Assembly (NCBI GenBank): GCA_007119795.1
Contig: SKOZ01000085.1
Coordinates: 1-37,828, forward strand
Origin: Planctomycetales bacterium
GTDB lineage: Bacteria > Planctomycetota > Planctomycetia > Pirellulales > Thermoguttaceae
Length of the DNA: 37,828 nt
Direction: 5' to 3'
How positions within the stretch are numbered: the stretch's first letter is position 1; every line of letters starts with the position of its first letter. Below the pieces are notes generated by a model. That model saw only the letters and a program-made list of their open reading frames with translations. It did not search any database and was not told the origin of the DNA. A program made the translations under genes and the position numbers. Of the stretch, positions 6,684 to 15,182 are shown one piece after another.

Positions 6684-9248
6684 ATGAATCGTCCCTCGAT
6701 ACGGAATACCAAGACTCACACCACGGGAGGGACAACCGGGCTTCGAGACGGTCTGTGGCTGGCCGCAAACATATTGATGATTGCGGTGGGGATCTCGGTC
6801 GCCGGCGGCTGCAACCGCGCATGGTACCGCCGGCAGGCCGACCGCGAGGTCTACCATCTGGTCGGAGAAGTCTCTTCCGATCCTCGCTGGCCGCTGAACG
6901 ACTTCACGATCGAACCGGACCCGCAGTCCCGCTTCTACCACCCGGACTCGGCCGACTGCCCTCCGCTGCCGCCCGACGACCCGGTCTCCCACCAGTTGAT
7001 GCACTGCGTCCACGGGAAACGCGGCTACCACTGCTGGCACTGCAACGGCGACACGCCGCACGTGGAGAGTCCCGGCTGGAAGGCCTACCTGGCCCTGAAC
7101 GAAGAGGGGGAGCTGATCATCGACCGCGTCGCCGCGGTCGAGCTGTCGTTGACCCACTCGCGGGAATTCCAGCGATCGCTGGAGGAGCTCTACCTGTCGG
7201 CGCTGAGCGTGACCTTCGAGCGATTCCGCTTCGATACGCAATTCTTCGGCGGCAATCGCACGAGCTTCACCGCCACCGGTCCGCTCCGCGGGGGGCAGAG
7301 CACCCTGGCGACGGATACCGACTTGCAGATGAGGCGGCTGGGAGCCACCGGCACGCAGTACCTCGTCGAGATAGCCAATTCCATGGTCTGGCAGTTCGCC
7401 GGGCCCGACCAGTTCTCGACGGTATCGGTGCTGGACTTCTCCATCTTCCAGCCGCTGTTGCGCCTTGGAGGGCGAGCCGTGGTTCTTGAAGCGCTCACGC
7501 AGAGCGAGCGCAACCTGTTGGCCAACGTCCGCCAGATGGAGCGTTTCCGCCGTGGATTCTACGCCCAGATCGTTGCCGGGCGGAGTGCCGGACCGGGGCC
7601 GGTGCGGGGAGGTGTGGGCATGCCCGCTCCCACCAGCGCCGAGGGTCCCGTAGGCGGGATCATGGCGCTCCTGGAGGAGCAAGTCCAGATTCGCAACCAG
7701 GAGTTCAACGTCGCCGGGCTCCGCGACAGTCTCGCCCAACTCGAGGCCTTCAATGCGGCAGGGCGAATCGACGTTCTCCAGGTCGACCAGGCCCGGCAGG
7801 CGCTGCTGACTGCGCAGAGTCGTCTGCTCGCCTCGCGCACCCGATACCAGTCGCGTCTCGACGCGTTCAAGATCACCCTGGGACTGCCGCCCGATCTGCC
7901 CGTACAAATCAGTGACCCCTACCTCGACCGCTTCGACCTGATCGACCCGGCCGCCACCGCACTCCAGGACCGGATGGAGCCGGTATTGAACCGACTCCGC
8001 GACAGGACCCTGGTTGAGGACGCGGACGAGTTCCGGCGGGCCCTCGACGAATTGGAAATGCTGCTCGACGCTCCCGAAGAACGCTTCGAGGCCGTGACGG
8101 AAGACCTCCGCCGCCTCGACGAAGCCCTCCCCGAACGCCGTGCCAACCTGGAGCTGCTCGCCCGTCGCGAGCGGCGGCACGGCGACGTGGACATCGTAGC
8201 CTTCGAGCTCGCAACGCTCGACGAGCGGGTGGCAGCGCTCCACACCGACGTGGAGACGGTCCGGGCGGGCGTGGAACGCCTCGTCCAGCAGCTCGAGATC
8301 CTGCTGGCTGAAGGGCCCCCTGAGGATCTCCCTCCGGTGGAAGACGGGCCTCTCGCCGTCGCCCCCCTGATTCAATATCAGGACCGCGTTCTGGCGGCCG
8401 CGAGCGATCTGGCGAGTTGGCTCCTGGAACTCTCGCTCCTTCAGGCACTGGTGCGCCTCGAGTCCGTGACCCTCGTGCCGGTGGACATGGATGCCGCCGA
8501 TGCCATCGAGGTCGCTCGCCGCGAGCGGCTCGACTGGATGAATGCCCGCGCCGCCCTGGTCGATCAGTGGCGGCAGATCGAAGTCGTTGCCAACCGGCTG
8601 AAGAGCGATCTGAACCTCACCTTCAGCGGCGACATCCAGACCGTGGGGGACAACCCCGCGGCCTTCCGCAGCAGCGCAGGACGCCTGCGGGTGGGGCTCG
8701 AGTTCGACGCCCCCTTGACCCGCCTCCAGGAACGCAACGTCTACCGGACCACTCTCATCGACTACCAGCGGACGCGCCGCGACTATTACCTCTTCGAGGA
8801 CCGCGTCCAGCAGAGTCTGCGGCAGATTCTCCGCACCATCGAATTGAACCAGCTCAATTTCGAGCTCAATCGCGCCGCTGTCCGCTCGGCCATCGCCCAG
8901 GTGGACTTCACGCGGCTGAGGCTCGAGCAGCCGCCGAGGGTCGGCGCCGTGCAACAGCAGTTGGGGGCCACCACCGCCCGCGACCTCTTGGGCGCCTACT
9001 CCGGCCTGCTCAGTGCCCAGAACGACTTCCTGAGCGTGTGGGTCGACTACGAGGTGCAGCGAATGATTCTCGACTTCGAGCTGGGAACGATGCAGCTCGA
9101 CAACCACGGTCTCTGGCTCGACCCCGGCCCCCTCCAAGGCGAGGAGCTCCGCACCGCACCCGCCGCGGCGGATCCCGAGTCCTCCGATCCCCGGCTCCTG
9201 CCGCCGCCGCTGCCTTTGGAGCTCCAAGGGGCCCTCGAAGAGCTGTAG
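6684..9248 (+). CDS. TolC-family outer-membrane efflux lipoprotein with a long helical insertion
   Basis: From the chosen ATG the protein has 854 residues, against roughly 450-500 for ordinary TolC-type channels. A lipoprotein signal is visible: a hydrophobic stretch at 24-42 ends in V-A-G-G-C with the lipidated Cys43. An unusual Cys/His cluster follows (C108, H110, H116, C117, H119, C120). The first outer-membrane-efflux repeat covers about 140-430, including V-A-G-L-R-D-S-L-A-Q-L-E and D-V-L-Q-V-D-Q-A-R. A highly charged, heptad-rich insertion of about 200 residues comes next, then the second repeat near 620-820. The family forms the outer-membrane exit duct of type I and RND exporters. No inner-membrane pump or adaptor gene is adjacent, so the cargo is unknown. 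ATG codons at 6543 and 6669 are alternative starts; 6684 puts the signal peptide nearest the N-terminus. It ends 31 bases before a convergent gene. Confidence 0.85.
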   Translation: MNRPSIRNTKTHTTGGTTGLRDGLWLAANILMIAVGISVAGGCNRAWYRRQADREVYHLVGEVSSDPRWPLNDFTIEPDPQSRFYHPDSADCPPLPPDDPVSHQLMHCVHGKRGYHCWHCNGDTPHVESPGWKAYLALNEEGELIIDRVAAVELSLTHSREFQRSLEELYLSALSVTFERFRFDTQFFGGNRTSFTATGPLRGGQSTLATDTDLQMRRLGATGTQYLVEIANSMVWQFAGPDQFSTVSVLDFSIFQPLLRLGGRAVVLEALTQSERNLLANVRQMERFRRGFYAQIVAGRSAGPGPVRGGVGMPAPTSAEGPVGGIMALLEEQVQIRNQEFNVAGLRDSLAQLEAFNAAGRIDVLQVDQARQALLTAQSRLLASRTRYQSRLDAFKITLGLPPDLPVQISDPYLDRFDLIDPAATALQDRMEPVLNRLRDRTLVEDADEFRRALDELEMLLDAPEERFEAVTEDLRRLDEALPERRANLELLARRERRHGDVDIVAFELATLDERVAALHTDVETVRAGVERLVQQLEILLAEGPPEDLPPVEDGPLAVAPLIQYQDRVLAAASDLASWLLELSLLQALVRLESVTLVPVDMDAADAIEVARRERLDWMNARAALVDQWRQIEVVANRLKSDLNLTFSGDIQTVGDNPAAFRSSAGRLRVGLEFDAPLTRLQERNVYRTTLIDYQRTRRDYYLFEDRVQQSLRQILRTIELNQLNFELNRAAVRSAIAQVDFTRLRLEQPPRVGAVQQQLGATTARDLLGAYSGLLSAQNDFLSVWVDYEVQRMILDFELGTMQLDNHGLWLDPGPLQGEELRTAPAAADPESSDPRLLPPPLPLELQGALEEL

Positions 9249-9279
9249 CGGCGCCACGGCCGGACGACCGTTTTCGGCG

Positions 9280-11613
9280 TTATGGGCGGAAGACGGCCGC
9301 GGGCGCGTCGGTCGCGTAGCGGCCGCTGCGGACCTCGGCAGCCTGCGGGTCACGGATCAAGATCACGTCGTCGCCTACGCGCAGGGCCGTACCCCCTTCG
9401 GCCTCGAACAGCTCGATCCGTTCGGGAATGGTCCCCTCGTCTCCCTGGCGATAGGGAACGAGCAGCGCCACGATGCGGGCCGACGCCGCCGGCTGGGCAG
9501 TCGAGGCGGTGAAGTGGAACTGCGGCGGTGCCGCGGCCGGCCGCGCCGGCGGCGGGTCCCAGCCGCTCCGCTGCCCGAAGGCGAGCCCCCCCGGGGATAC
9601 GAACCGCACGCGCAGCCGGCCCTCGCCGCGGCGGACGGTGAGCTGCTGCCCCTCCTCGTCCAGCGCCATCTCCTCCAATGCGTGCAGCAGCCACTGGTAG
9701 GTCGATTCCCCCTCGCTCGCCGCCAGGTCGTCGACGATCACCAAGTAATCGGGCCGCACGAAAAGGACGTGGCGGTAGGCCCGGGTGAGCCGCCCGCCGT
9801 AGGCCGCCACGGCGTCGCCCAGGGCGTAGGCCCAGTCGCCCGCCTCGACGTGGTCGACGATGCGTCCCCGCGACTCCGGGCGGCGGGGGACCTGCCCCTC
9901 GCCGTCGACGAGAATGGCGTTGTGCGCTTTGGTCTGCCAGATCCACTCGCTATGGTGCGGCGAGCCGTAATCCTGGTAGTAGCCGCTGGAGATCGCCAGC
10001 GGCTCGCCGAAGGCCTCCAGGACGAAGGCGTTCTGGTTGGCATGGTTGTGGCTGACGGCCCCGAAGGGATTGCTCTGGAAGAGAAGGAGCACGTTCTCCT
10101 TCGGTTCCGCCATGCGGCTGTGCATGGCCACGAGGCCGACGTCGAAGAAGGCCTTGGATTGGGGCAGATCGGCAGGGGCTCGCGGTTCGATGTCCGGGCG
10201 CAGGACGTGGAGGGCTTCCGGGCCGGTGGGCCGCCCGTTCATCTCTTCGGCGTACCAGCGGTAGTAGGGGTTTTCGTAAAGGCTGGACAGAGTGTACATG
10301 AGGTTTGCCTGGGCGCTTCCCACCGACCCTTCGTAGCCGTCGCCGAAGGCGCGGTGCCGGCGGTGGGGATAGGCGGCGTAGAGGCCGAAGTCGCCCGTGT
10401 TCTGGAAAAACGGCTTGTCTTTGAGAGGAATGCCCAGCCGATCGAGTTCGGCGACCACGCGGAACATGCGGCCCATGTACCAGGTCCAATAGCCGACGCC
10501 CTCGTGCCAGCCGCCGTCGTTGCGGCCCCAGGCGGGATAGACGGACCAAAGTATCCGCAGCGTGTAATCGAGCCAGTCGCCGGCATCCTCGATGTCGTGC
10601 GCCAGGACGATGGCCCCCTCGACGGCGAAGCCGATCATGCGGCCCGGGTGGCTGGAGAAGGGCCGTGATTCGAAGGGCATCCCGCGGTGCATCTCGTTGA
10701 CCTGGCGGATGCGGCGCCCCAGGACCTCGAGGCACTCGGCACGCTCCTCCTCGCTGAGCGTCTCGTAGATCCAATCGAAGGTGCGCGGGGCGTTCTCGGC
10801 GATGTCCATGCCCAGCTCGGTGGGCCAGTAGACGCTCGAGGGGCCGTCGACGTCCCAGGTCGTGAAATGCATCAGCCTGCGCCGGGCCTCGGCAGCGAAG
10901 CGCTCGTCGCCGGTGAAGAGGTACGCGCGGGCGCAGATCTCCATGCCGGAGGTGTAGGGACGCATGGCCCGCCACGTCTCGTTGTAGACCTCCCGCCAGT
11001 TCTCGTACTCGTCCCAGGGTTTGGGCTCGGGGAAGAGGGGCTCGTTGCGGCGGAGCACCGCCTCGGCCTGGCGGACTACGGGATCGACGAGCCAGGCGAA
11101 TCGCTCGCGGTCGTTGCGGATCTCGGCTACCGTCTCCGGAGGGAAGTAGGCCCGCGGGCGCGTTGGGGGGATGCGCTCGAGCAGCTCTTCGACGCTCGGG
11201 AGAGGGAAGGGGACGGCGTCGTCGGGGATCGTGAAGCGGCGGGTGCGGCTGAAGACCGGTCCCTCCGGGCCGGCATAGCCGTAGCGCCAATGCCAGGTGC
11301 CCGGCGCCAGCGCGGCGTCGGGGACGTAGACCGTCATGTCGACGTCCTCGACGGTCCCGGTCGCCTCCGAGGCGAAGTCCTCGCTCGAGGAATACTGGAC
11401 GATCCAGCGCTCGACGCCCTCCGCAGGCAGCCAGACGAAGGCCGGCGGGTTGGCCGCCACGGTGCCCCCGTCCTCGGGACGGTACGATACCTCGTTGCCG
11501 GCGGGCGACCGGTCGAGGACCGGCGCCGCGGCCGCCCCGAACGCATTGCTGGAAACCATCAAGCTGCTGGCCAGGGCGGCAGCCAAAATCGGCACGATGA
11601 CGGCAGATCGCAT
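9280..11613 (-). CDS. exported DUF4962 / heparinase II/III-like polysaccharide lyase family protein
   Basis: The protein has 777 residues and a clear Sec signal peptide (M-R-S-A-V-I-V-P-I-L-A-A-A-L-A ending near A-F-G-A). An N-terminal beta domain (about 30-130, carbohydrate-binding in appearance) is followed by the alpha-toroid region (about 140-480) and a C-terminal heparinase II/III-like beta-sandwich. Conserved features are S-H-N-H-A-N-Q-N-A-F, the G-Y-Y-Q-D-Y-G-S-P-H-H stretch and T-K-A-H-N-A-I-L-V-D-G. These resemble the metal and active-site regions of heparinase- and alginate-lyase-like enzymes. The likely role is eliminative cleavage of an acidic (uronic-acid-containing) polysaccharide outside the cytoplasm. 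The ATG at 11613 has a strong GGAGGTCACC ribosome-binding site; the longer upstream frame does not code. Substrate cannot be read from sequence. It is divergent from ruvB and converges with the TolC-like gene. Confidence 0.87.
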   Translation of the reverse strand: MRSAVIVPILAAALASSLMVSSNAFGAAAAPVLDRSPAGNEVSYRPEDGGTVAANPPAFVWLPAEGVERWIVQYSSSEDFASEATGTVEDVDMTVYVPDAALAPGTWHWRYGYAGPEGPVFSRTRRFTIPDDAVPFPLPSVEELLERIPPTRPRAYFPPETVAEIRNDRERFAWLVDPVVRQAEAVLRRNEPLFPEPKPWDEYENWREVYNETWRAMRPYTSGMEICARAYLFTGDERFAAEARRRLMHFTTWDVDGPSSVYWPTELGMDIAENAPRTFDWIYETLSEEERAECLEVLGRRIRQVNEMHRGMPFESRPFSSHPGRMIGFAVEGAIVLAHDIEDAGDWLDYTLRILWSVYPAWGRNDGGWHEGVGYWTWYMGRMFRVVAELDRLGIPLKDKPFFQNTGDFGLYAAYPHRRHRAFGDGYEGSVGSAQANLMYTLSSLYENPYYRWYAEEMNGRPTGPEALHVLRPDIEPRAPADLPQSKAFFDVGLVAMHSRMAEPKENVLLLFQSNPFGAVSHNHANQNAFVLEAFGEPLAISSGYYQDYGSPHHSEWIWQTKAHNAILVDGEGQVPRRPESRGRIVDHVEAGDWAYALGDAVAAYGGRLTRAYRHVLFVRPDYLVIVDDLAASEGESTYQWLLHALEEMALDEEGQQLTVRRGEGRLRVRFVSPGGLAFGQRSGWDPPPARPAAAPPQFHFTASTAQPAASARIVALLVPYRQGDEGTIPERIELFEAEGGTALRVGDDVILIRDPQAAEVRSGRYATDAPAAVFRP

Positions 11614-11734
11614 GGTGACCTCCAGGGTGGGAGAGGGGATTTCGTGGAGTGGACGGGCCGGTACTGCCGCACCATGGTAACCCACAGCCCCCGACCATGC
11701 ACTCTGGCCCGTCCTCGCCCCTCTCCCGGCAATG

Positions 11735-11743
11735 TGGTATAAA
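11735..11743 (+). promoter_or_regulatory. possible extended -10 promoter element for ruvB
   Basis: TGGTATAAA matches the extended -10 pattern TG-N-TATAAT with one mismatch and lies 95 bases upstream of the ruvB ATG, in an AT-richer patch of a GC-rich region. No good -35 box is found at the usual spacing, which extended -10 promoters can tolerate. This is a motif match only. Confidence 0.3.
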
Positions 11744-11837
11744 GGTGGATTGTCTCGGCGACAAAGGGGAGGAAAAGGGATTGTTTCTGGGTGGCAGGGG
11801 GTCGCCCGCTGGTCTCCCCTTCTCGGACACGAAGACA

Positions 11838-12899
11838 ATGGCCCGCGAACCGATCCTCTACGGCTCCTCCGAAGGTGATGCCGGCGATCCGCCCCGCCGC
11901 CCCCTCGAGCCCGGCGACGACGACCGAATGCTGCGGCCCACCCGGATGGGGGACATGATCGGGCAGCGGGCCGTCTTCGCCCGCCTGCAGATCGCCATCG
12001 ACGCGGCCCTCAAGCGGGGTGAGCCGCTCGGTCACGTCCTCTTCGACGGCCCACCCGGGCTGGGGAAGACGACCTTCGCCACCTGCATCCCCCGCGAGCT
12101 GGGGGCTAACTTGCAGATCGCCAGCGGGGCGACGCTCAAGGCCCCCAAGGACCTGATCCCCTACCTGACGAACGCCGGCGAGGGGTCGGTCCTCTTCATC
12201 GATGAGATCCACCGGATGCAGAAGGCGGTGGAGGAGTTCCTCTATCCGGCGATGGAGGACTTCCGCATCGACCTGACGCTCGGCGAGGGGGTCAACGCGC
12301 GGACCATCAACATGGCTTTGCGGCCCTTCACGCTCATCGGGGCGACGACGCGGACTGGCCTCCTCTCGGCACCGCTGCGCGACCGCTTCCAGATGCGCGA
12401 GCACCTGGACTTTTACACCGTCGAGGAGCTGGCCTCGATCGTCACCCGAAACGCGGCCAAGCTCCGCGTGCCTATCGAGGCCGACGCCGCCCGCGAGATC
12501 GCCGCCCGCAGCCGGAGCACACCCCGGCTGGCGAACAACCGGCTCCGCTGGGTCCGCGACTTCGCCACCAGCCGCGCCGACGGCCACATCACCCTGGCCG
12601 TCGCTCGCGACGCCCTGGCGATGCAGGGCATCGATGCCCTGGGGCTGGACCAGCAGGACCGCAAGTACTTAGAGACGATCGTGCGGGTCTTCGGCGGCGG
12701 ACCGGTGGGCGTCGAGGCCGTGGCCCACACGATGAACGTCCCTCCGGACACGCTGATCGACGAGGTCGAGCCCTACCTGCTCCGCAGCGAACTGATCATC
12801 CGCAGCCCGCGGGGGCGGCGGATCACCTCCACGGGGCTCGACCACCTGGGCCTCAGCGGGCAGGTTCCGAGCGATGACCAGGGAACGCTGTTCTCGTGA
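11838..12899 (+). CDS. ruvB: Holliday junction branch-migration DNA helicase RuvB
   Basis: RuvB is the hexameric AAA+ motor that, with RuvA, drives branch migration of Holliday junctions during recombinational repair. The 353-residue product has the expected length. The Walker A motif G-P-P-G-L-G-K-T-T is near residue 70, Walker B is L-F-I-D-E-I-H-R, sensor 1 is G-A-T-T-R-T-G-L-L-S-A-P-L, and the arginine finger is in L-R-D-R-F. The C-terminal winged helix contains G-G-G-P-V-G-V-E-A-V-A. The N-terminus carries about 20 extra residues before the family core (M-L-R-P-T-R-M-G-D-M-I-G-Q). The lid region reads R-L-A-N-N-R-L-R-W-V-R-D-F-A. No ruvA or ruvC is in the window. The ATG at 11838 has only a weak ribosome-binding site. 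It is followed on the same strand by the M-domain protein and ffh. Confidence 0.96.
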   Translation: MAREPILYGSSEGDAGDPPRRPLEPGDDDRMLRPTRMGDMIGQRAVFARLQIAIDAALKRGEPLGHVLFDGPPGLGKTTFATCIPRELGANLQIASGATLKAPKDLIPYLTNAGEGSVLFIDEIHRMQKAVEEFLYPAMEDFRIDLTLGEGVNARTINMALRPFTLIGATTRTGLLSAPLRDRFQMREHLDFYTVEELASIVTRNAAKLRVPIEADAAREIAARSRSTPRLANNRLRWVRDFATSRADGHITLAVARDALAMQGIDALGLDQQDRKYLETIVRVFGGGPVGVEAVAHTMNVPPDTLIDEVEPYLLRSELIIRSPRGRRITSTGLDHLGLSGQVPSDDQGTLFS

Positions 12900-12901
12900 G
12901 C

Positions 12902-12924
12902 GGTGGCTGGCCATGGGGGCCACC
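12902..12924 (+). terminator. possible weak terminator hairpin after ruvB
   Basis: GGTGGC (12902-12907) and GCCACC (12919-12924) pair around an 11-base loop just after the ruvB stop codon. There is no T-tract, so if it ends transcription it would not be a classical intrinsic terminator. Position is the main argument. Confidence 0.25.
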
Positions 12925-13027
12925 CGTCTCGGGCGCGGCACCGGTTTCGTGGCAGGTCGTCGGCTGAGTGCGCCGGTAGAATATTGAAGGGACCTAACCA
13001 TATCCACGATGGTGGAAGGGGCTTCGC

Positions 13028-13393
13028 ATGGCAGAGTTCACGCTCGACGACTTCAAGCGTCTCCTCTTCAGGCAGACCTCGCTGCCGGGACGGCTGAAGA
13101 GGATCATGAAGCGGATTCCCGGCATGGGAGTGCTCTCCGCGATGATCAAGGACGACGAGGCCGACAGGGATATACGCCGCCTGGGGGGTGTCATCGACTC
13201 GATGACCGCCGGGGAGCGGCGCAACCCCCGAGGAGTGATCGATACCAGCCGCCGCCGGCGCATTGCCGCCGGAGCGGGTGTCGAGCCCCACGAGGTCAAC
13301 GAGGTCGTCAAGCAATTCGAACCCATGGCCGACATGATGAACGACATGATGAAGAAGATGTCGACGATGGGGAAACGCGGCTACGGATTTTAG
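13028..13393 (+). CDS. stand-alone SRP54/Ffh M-domain protein (paralogue of the adjacent ffh)
   Basis: This 121-residue protein matches only the M domain of the neighbouring Ffh (residues 325 to about 435 there). It lacks the N and GTPase domains and the basic C-terminal tail. Over 110 aligned positions 86 are identical, with a one-residue and a four-residue insertion, both in frame. The SRP-RNA-binding stretch [12 protein letters not shown] is unchanged. The finger loop that binds signal peptides differs: [14 protein letters not shown] in Ffh is G-R-L-K-R-I-M-K-R-I-P-G-M-G here, making it more basic. In the identical 23-codon core, 11 codons differ silently, which points to selection on the protein. 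It has its own ATG with a GGAAGGGG ribosome-binding site. It could bind SRP RNA without GTPase activity and act as a competitor, chaperone or regulator of SRP; this is inference. Alternatively it is a young duplicate without a settled role. Confidence 0.85.
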   Translation: MAEFTLDDFKRLLFRQTSLPGRLKRIMKRIPGMGVLSAMIKDDEADRDIRRLGGVIDSMTAGERRNPRGVIDTSRRRRIAAGAGVEPHEVNEVVKQFEPMADMMNDMMKKMSTMGKRGYGF

Positions 13394-13564
13394 CAATTCA
13401 GGTGGGGTCTATTTAGCCCATGGTAGGGGATACGTTTCGACCTCCAGCCTGGATTGCCAGATCGCCCCATCATGCGTTAGGATATTGGATTACCTGTAGC
13501 TTGGCGGGCCGTCGGTGGTGGCGGTCTGCGGTTTGCATGGTGTGCTGCTGCACGGGTCGAGGCG

Positions 13565-15043
13565 ATGTTCGAGTCACTCCAGCAGGGTCTGTCGGACGCC
13601 CTACGCAGCCTGCGCGGCAAGGCGCGGCTGACGGAAGGGAACATGCGCGATGGGCTGCGCATGGTTCAGGAGGCCCTGCTCGAGGCCGACGTCAGCCTCC
13701 CGGTGGTCAAGGATTTCATCGCCCGCGTCTCCGAAGAGGCCCTTGGCGAGCAGGTGCTCCGGTCGCTGGACCCCAGCCAACAGGTGGTGGGTATCGTCTA
13801 CCGGGAGCTGGTCGGGCTCATGGGTCCGGTGGACCACTCGCTCCACCTCCGCCCCGGAGTGAACGTCCTGATGCTCTGCGGCCTGCAGGGGTCGGGCAAG
13901 ACGACGACCTGCGGCAAGCTGGGACGGCTGATCCGGGAGCGGGGGCCCAAGGTGATGCTCGTAGCGGCCGACTTGCAGCGGCCGGCGGCCATCGACCAGT
14001 TGCACATACTCGGCGAGCAGCTGGGCATCGAGGTCTATTCGGAGCGGGGGAGCGACAACCCCGTCCTCGTCTGCCAGCACGCCGTCGAGCGTGCCCGCGA
14101 GAGCGGCATCGAGGTGGTGATCCTCGACACGGCGGGCCGGCTCCACGTCGACGAGGAGCTCATGGCCCAGCTCGCCCGCATCGACCGGCGGCTGGATCCG
14201 AACCAGGTCTACCTGGTGGTCGACGCCATGACCGGCCAGGACGCCGTGCGGAGCGCCAAGGCCTTCAACGAGGCCCTCGAGCTCGACGGCGTGATCATGA
14301 CCAAGCTCGACGGCGACGCCCGCGGCGGGGCGGCGCTTTCGGTCAAGGCGGTCACCGGCGTACCGATCAAGTTCATCGGCACCGGCGAGCACCTCGACGC
14401 CCTGGAGGAGTTTCACCCCGACCGGCTCGCGGGACGGATTCTCGGCCACGGCGACATCCTCTCCCTCGTCGAACAGGCACAGCGGAAGTTCGACCAGGAG
14501 GAGCTGGAGAAGCAGCAGGAGCGGCTCCGCAAGGGGGAGTTCACGCTCGACGACTTCAAGAGTCTCCTGGGGCAGACCTCGCGCCTGGGACCGCTGAACA
14601 AGATCATGAAGCTGATCCCCGGCATGGGAGCCCTCTCGGGGATGATGGAGGGCGTCGACGCCGAGAAGGACATGCGTCGCCTGACGGGCATCATCGACTC
14701 GATGACCGCCGAGGAGCGGCGCAATCCGCGCGGTGTCATCGATACCAGCCGTCGGCGGCGGATCGCCGCCGGCGCGGGCGTCGAGGCCCACGAGGTCAAC
14801 GAGCTCGTCAAGCAATTCGAGCCCATGGCCGACATGATGAAGAAGATGTCGTCCATGGGCAAACGGGAACAGATGAAGGCCCTGCAGGAGCTGAGCAGCG
14901 GAAAGCTCTTCTCCCAGGGGGGCCGTCTGGCGAAGCAGAAGAAGGGGACCGGCAAGCGGCTGACGAATGCGGAAAAGGCCAGGCTCCGCAAGCAGCGGGA
15001 GAAAGATCTCCGCCGCAGGCGGCGCGAAAAGGGGAGAAAATGA
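13565..15043 (+). CDS. ffh: signal recognition particle protein Ffh (SRP54)
   Basis: Ffh binds SRP RNA and the signal sequences of nascent membrane and secreted proteins and delivers ribosomes to FtsY by paired GTP hydrolysis. All three domains are present in 492 residues. They are an N-terminal four-helix bundle (1-95), a G domain with P-loop G-L-Q-G-S-G-K-T-T at 106-114, D-T-A-G-R and [10 protein letters not shown], and a methionine-rich M domain from about 325. The M domain carries the RNA-binding [12 protein letters not shown] very basic tail follows (about 455-492, rich in Arg/Lys), making the protein somewhat longer than typical Ffh of about 450. The ATG has a GAGGCG ribosome-binding site. 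It heads the block rpsP-trmD-rplS-yraN. I found no SRP RNA gene in the window. Confidence 0.97.
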   Translation: MFESLQQGLSDALRSLRGKARLTEGNMRDGLRMVQEALLEADVSLPVVKDFIARVSEEALGEQVLRSLDPSQQVVGIVYRELVGLMGPVDHSLHLRPGVNVLMLCGLQGSGKTTTCGKLGRLIRERGPKVMLVAADLQRPAAIDQLHILGEQLGIEVYSERGSDNPVLVCQHAVERARESGIEVVILDTAGRLHVDEELMAQLARIDRRLDPNQVYLVVDAMTGQDAVRSAKAFNEALELDGVIMTKLDGDARGGAALSVKAVTGVPIKFIGTGEHLDALEEFHPDRLAGRILGHGDILSLVEQAQRKFDQEELEKQQERLRKGEFTLDDFKSLLGQTSRLGPLNKIMKLIPGMGALSGMMEGVDAEKDMRRLTGIIDSMTAEERRNPRGVIDTSRRRRIAAGAGVEAHEVNELVKQFEPMADMMKKMSSMGKREQMKALQELSSGKLFSQGGRLAKQKKGTGKRLTNAEKARLRKQREKDLRRRRREKGRK

Positions 15044-15122
15044 GCGGCCGGCAGCCGGCAGGTCCGGCGCGGGCTCCGTTCGGCGGCTGGGAGAACCAGG
15101 CGGTTCGATGTTTCAAAATGGA

Positions 15123-15140
15123 TGAATTCCTGCGAATTCA
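15123..15140. promoter_or_regulatory. AT-rich perfect palindrome upstream of rpsP (possible operator or hairpin)
   Basis: TGAATTC (15123-15129) and GAATTCA (15134-15140) are exact reverse complements separated by CTGC. The element stands out in the GC-rich ffh-rpsP spacer, 42 bases before the rpsP start. It could be a protein-binding operator or a leader hairpin; the 7-bp arms are too short to decide. Confidence 0.4.
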
Positions 15141-15182
15141 GCTACGCTTTGGCGCGCGATCGACTTGAATGAGGGAGAGCCA

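Noticed and set aside
6207..9353. Very long open frame (over 1000 codons) on the minus strand opposite the TolC-like gene
   Set aside because: It is an antisense shadow: GC-rich codon bias on the plus strand removes stop codons opposite. Its sequence has no domain, start signal or signal peptide, while the plus strand has a clear TolC-family pattern.
12954..12982. Promoter for the M-domain gene with -10 TAGAAT at 12977-12982
   Set aside because: The -10 is plausible, but no -35 is found at 16-18 bases and the surrounding bases show no extended -10 element, so it was not listed as a feature.
13577..15168. Plus-strand overlapping frame across ffh (582 codons)
   Set aside because: It is a shifted frame of ffh with an Arg/Gly/Pro-rich meaningless translation; the ffh frame has all SRP54 motifs.
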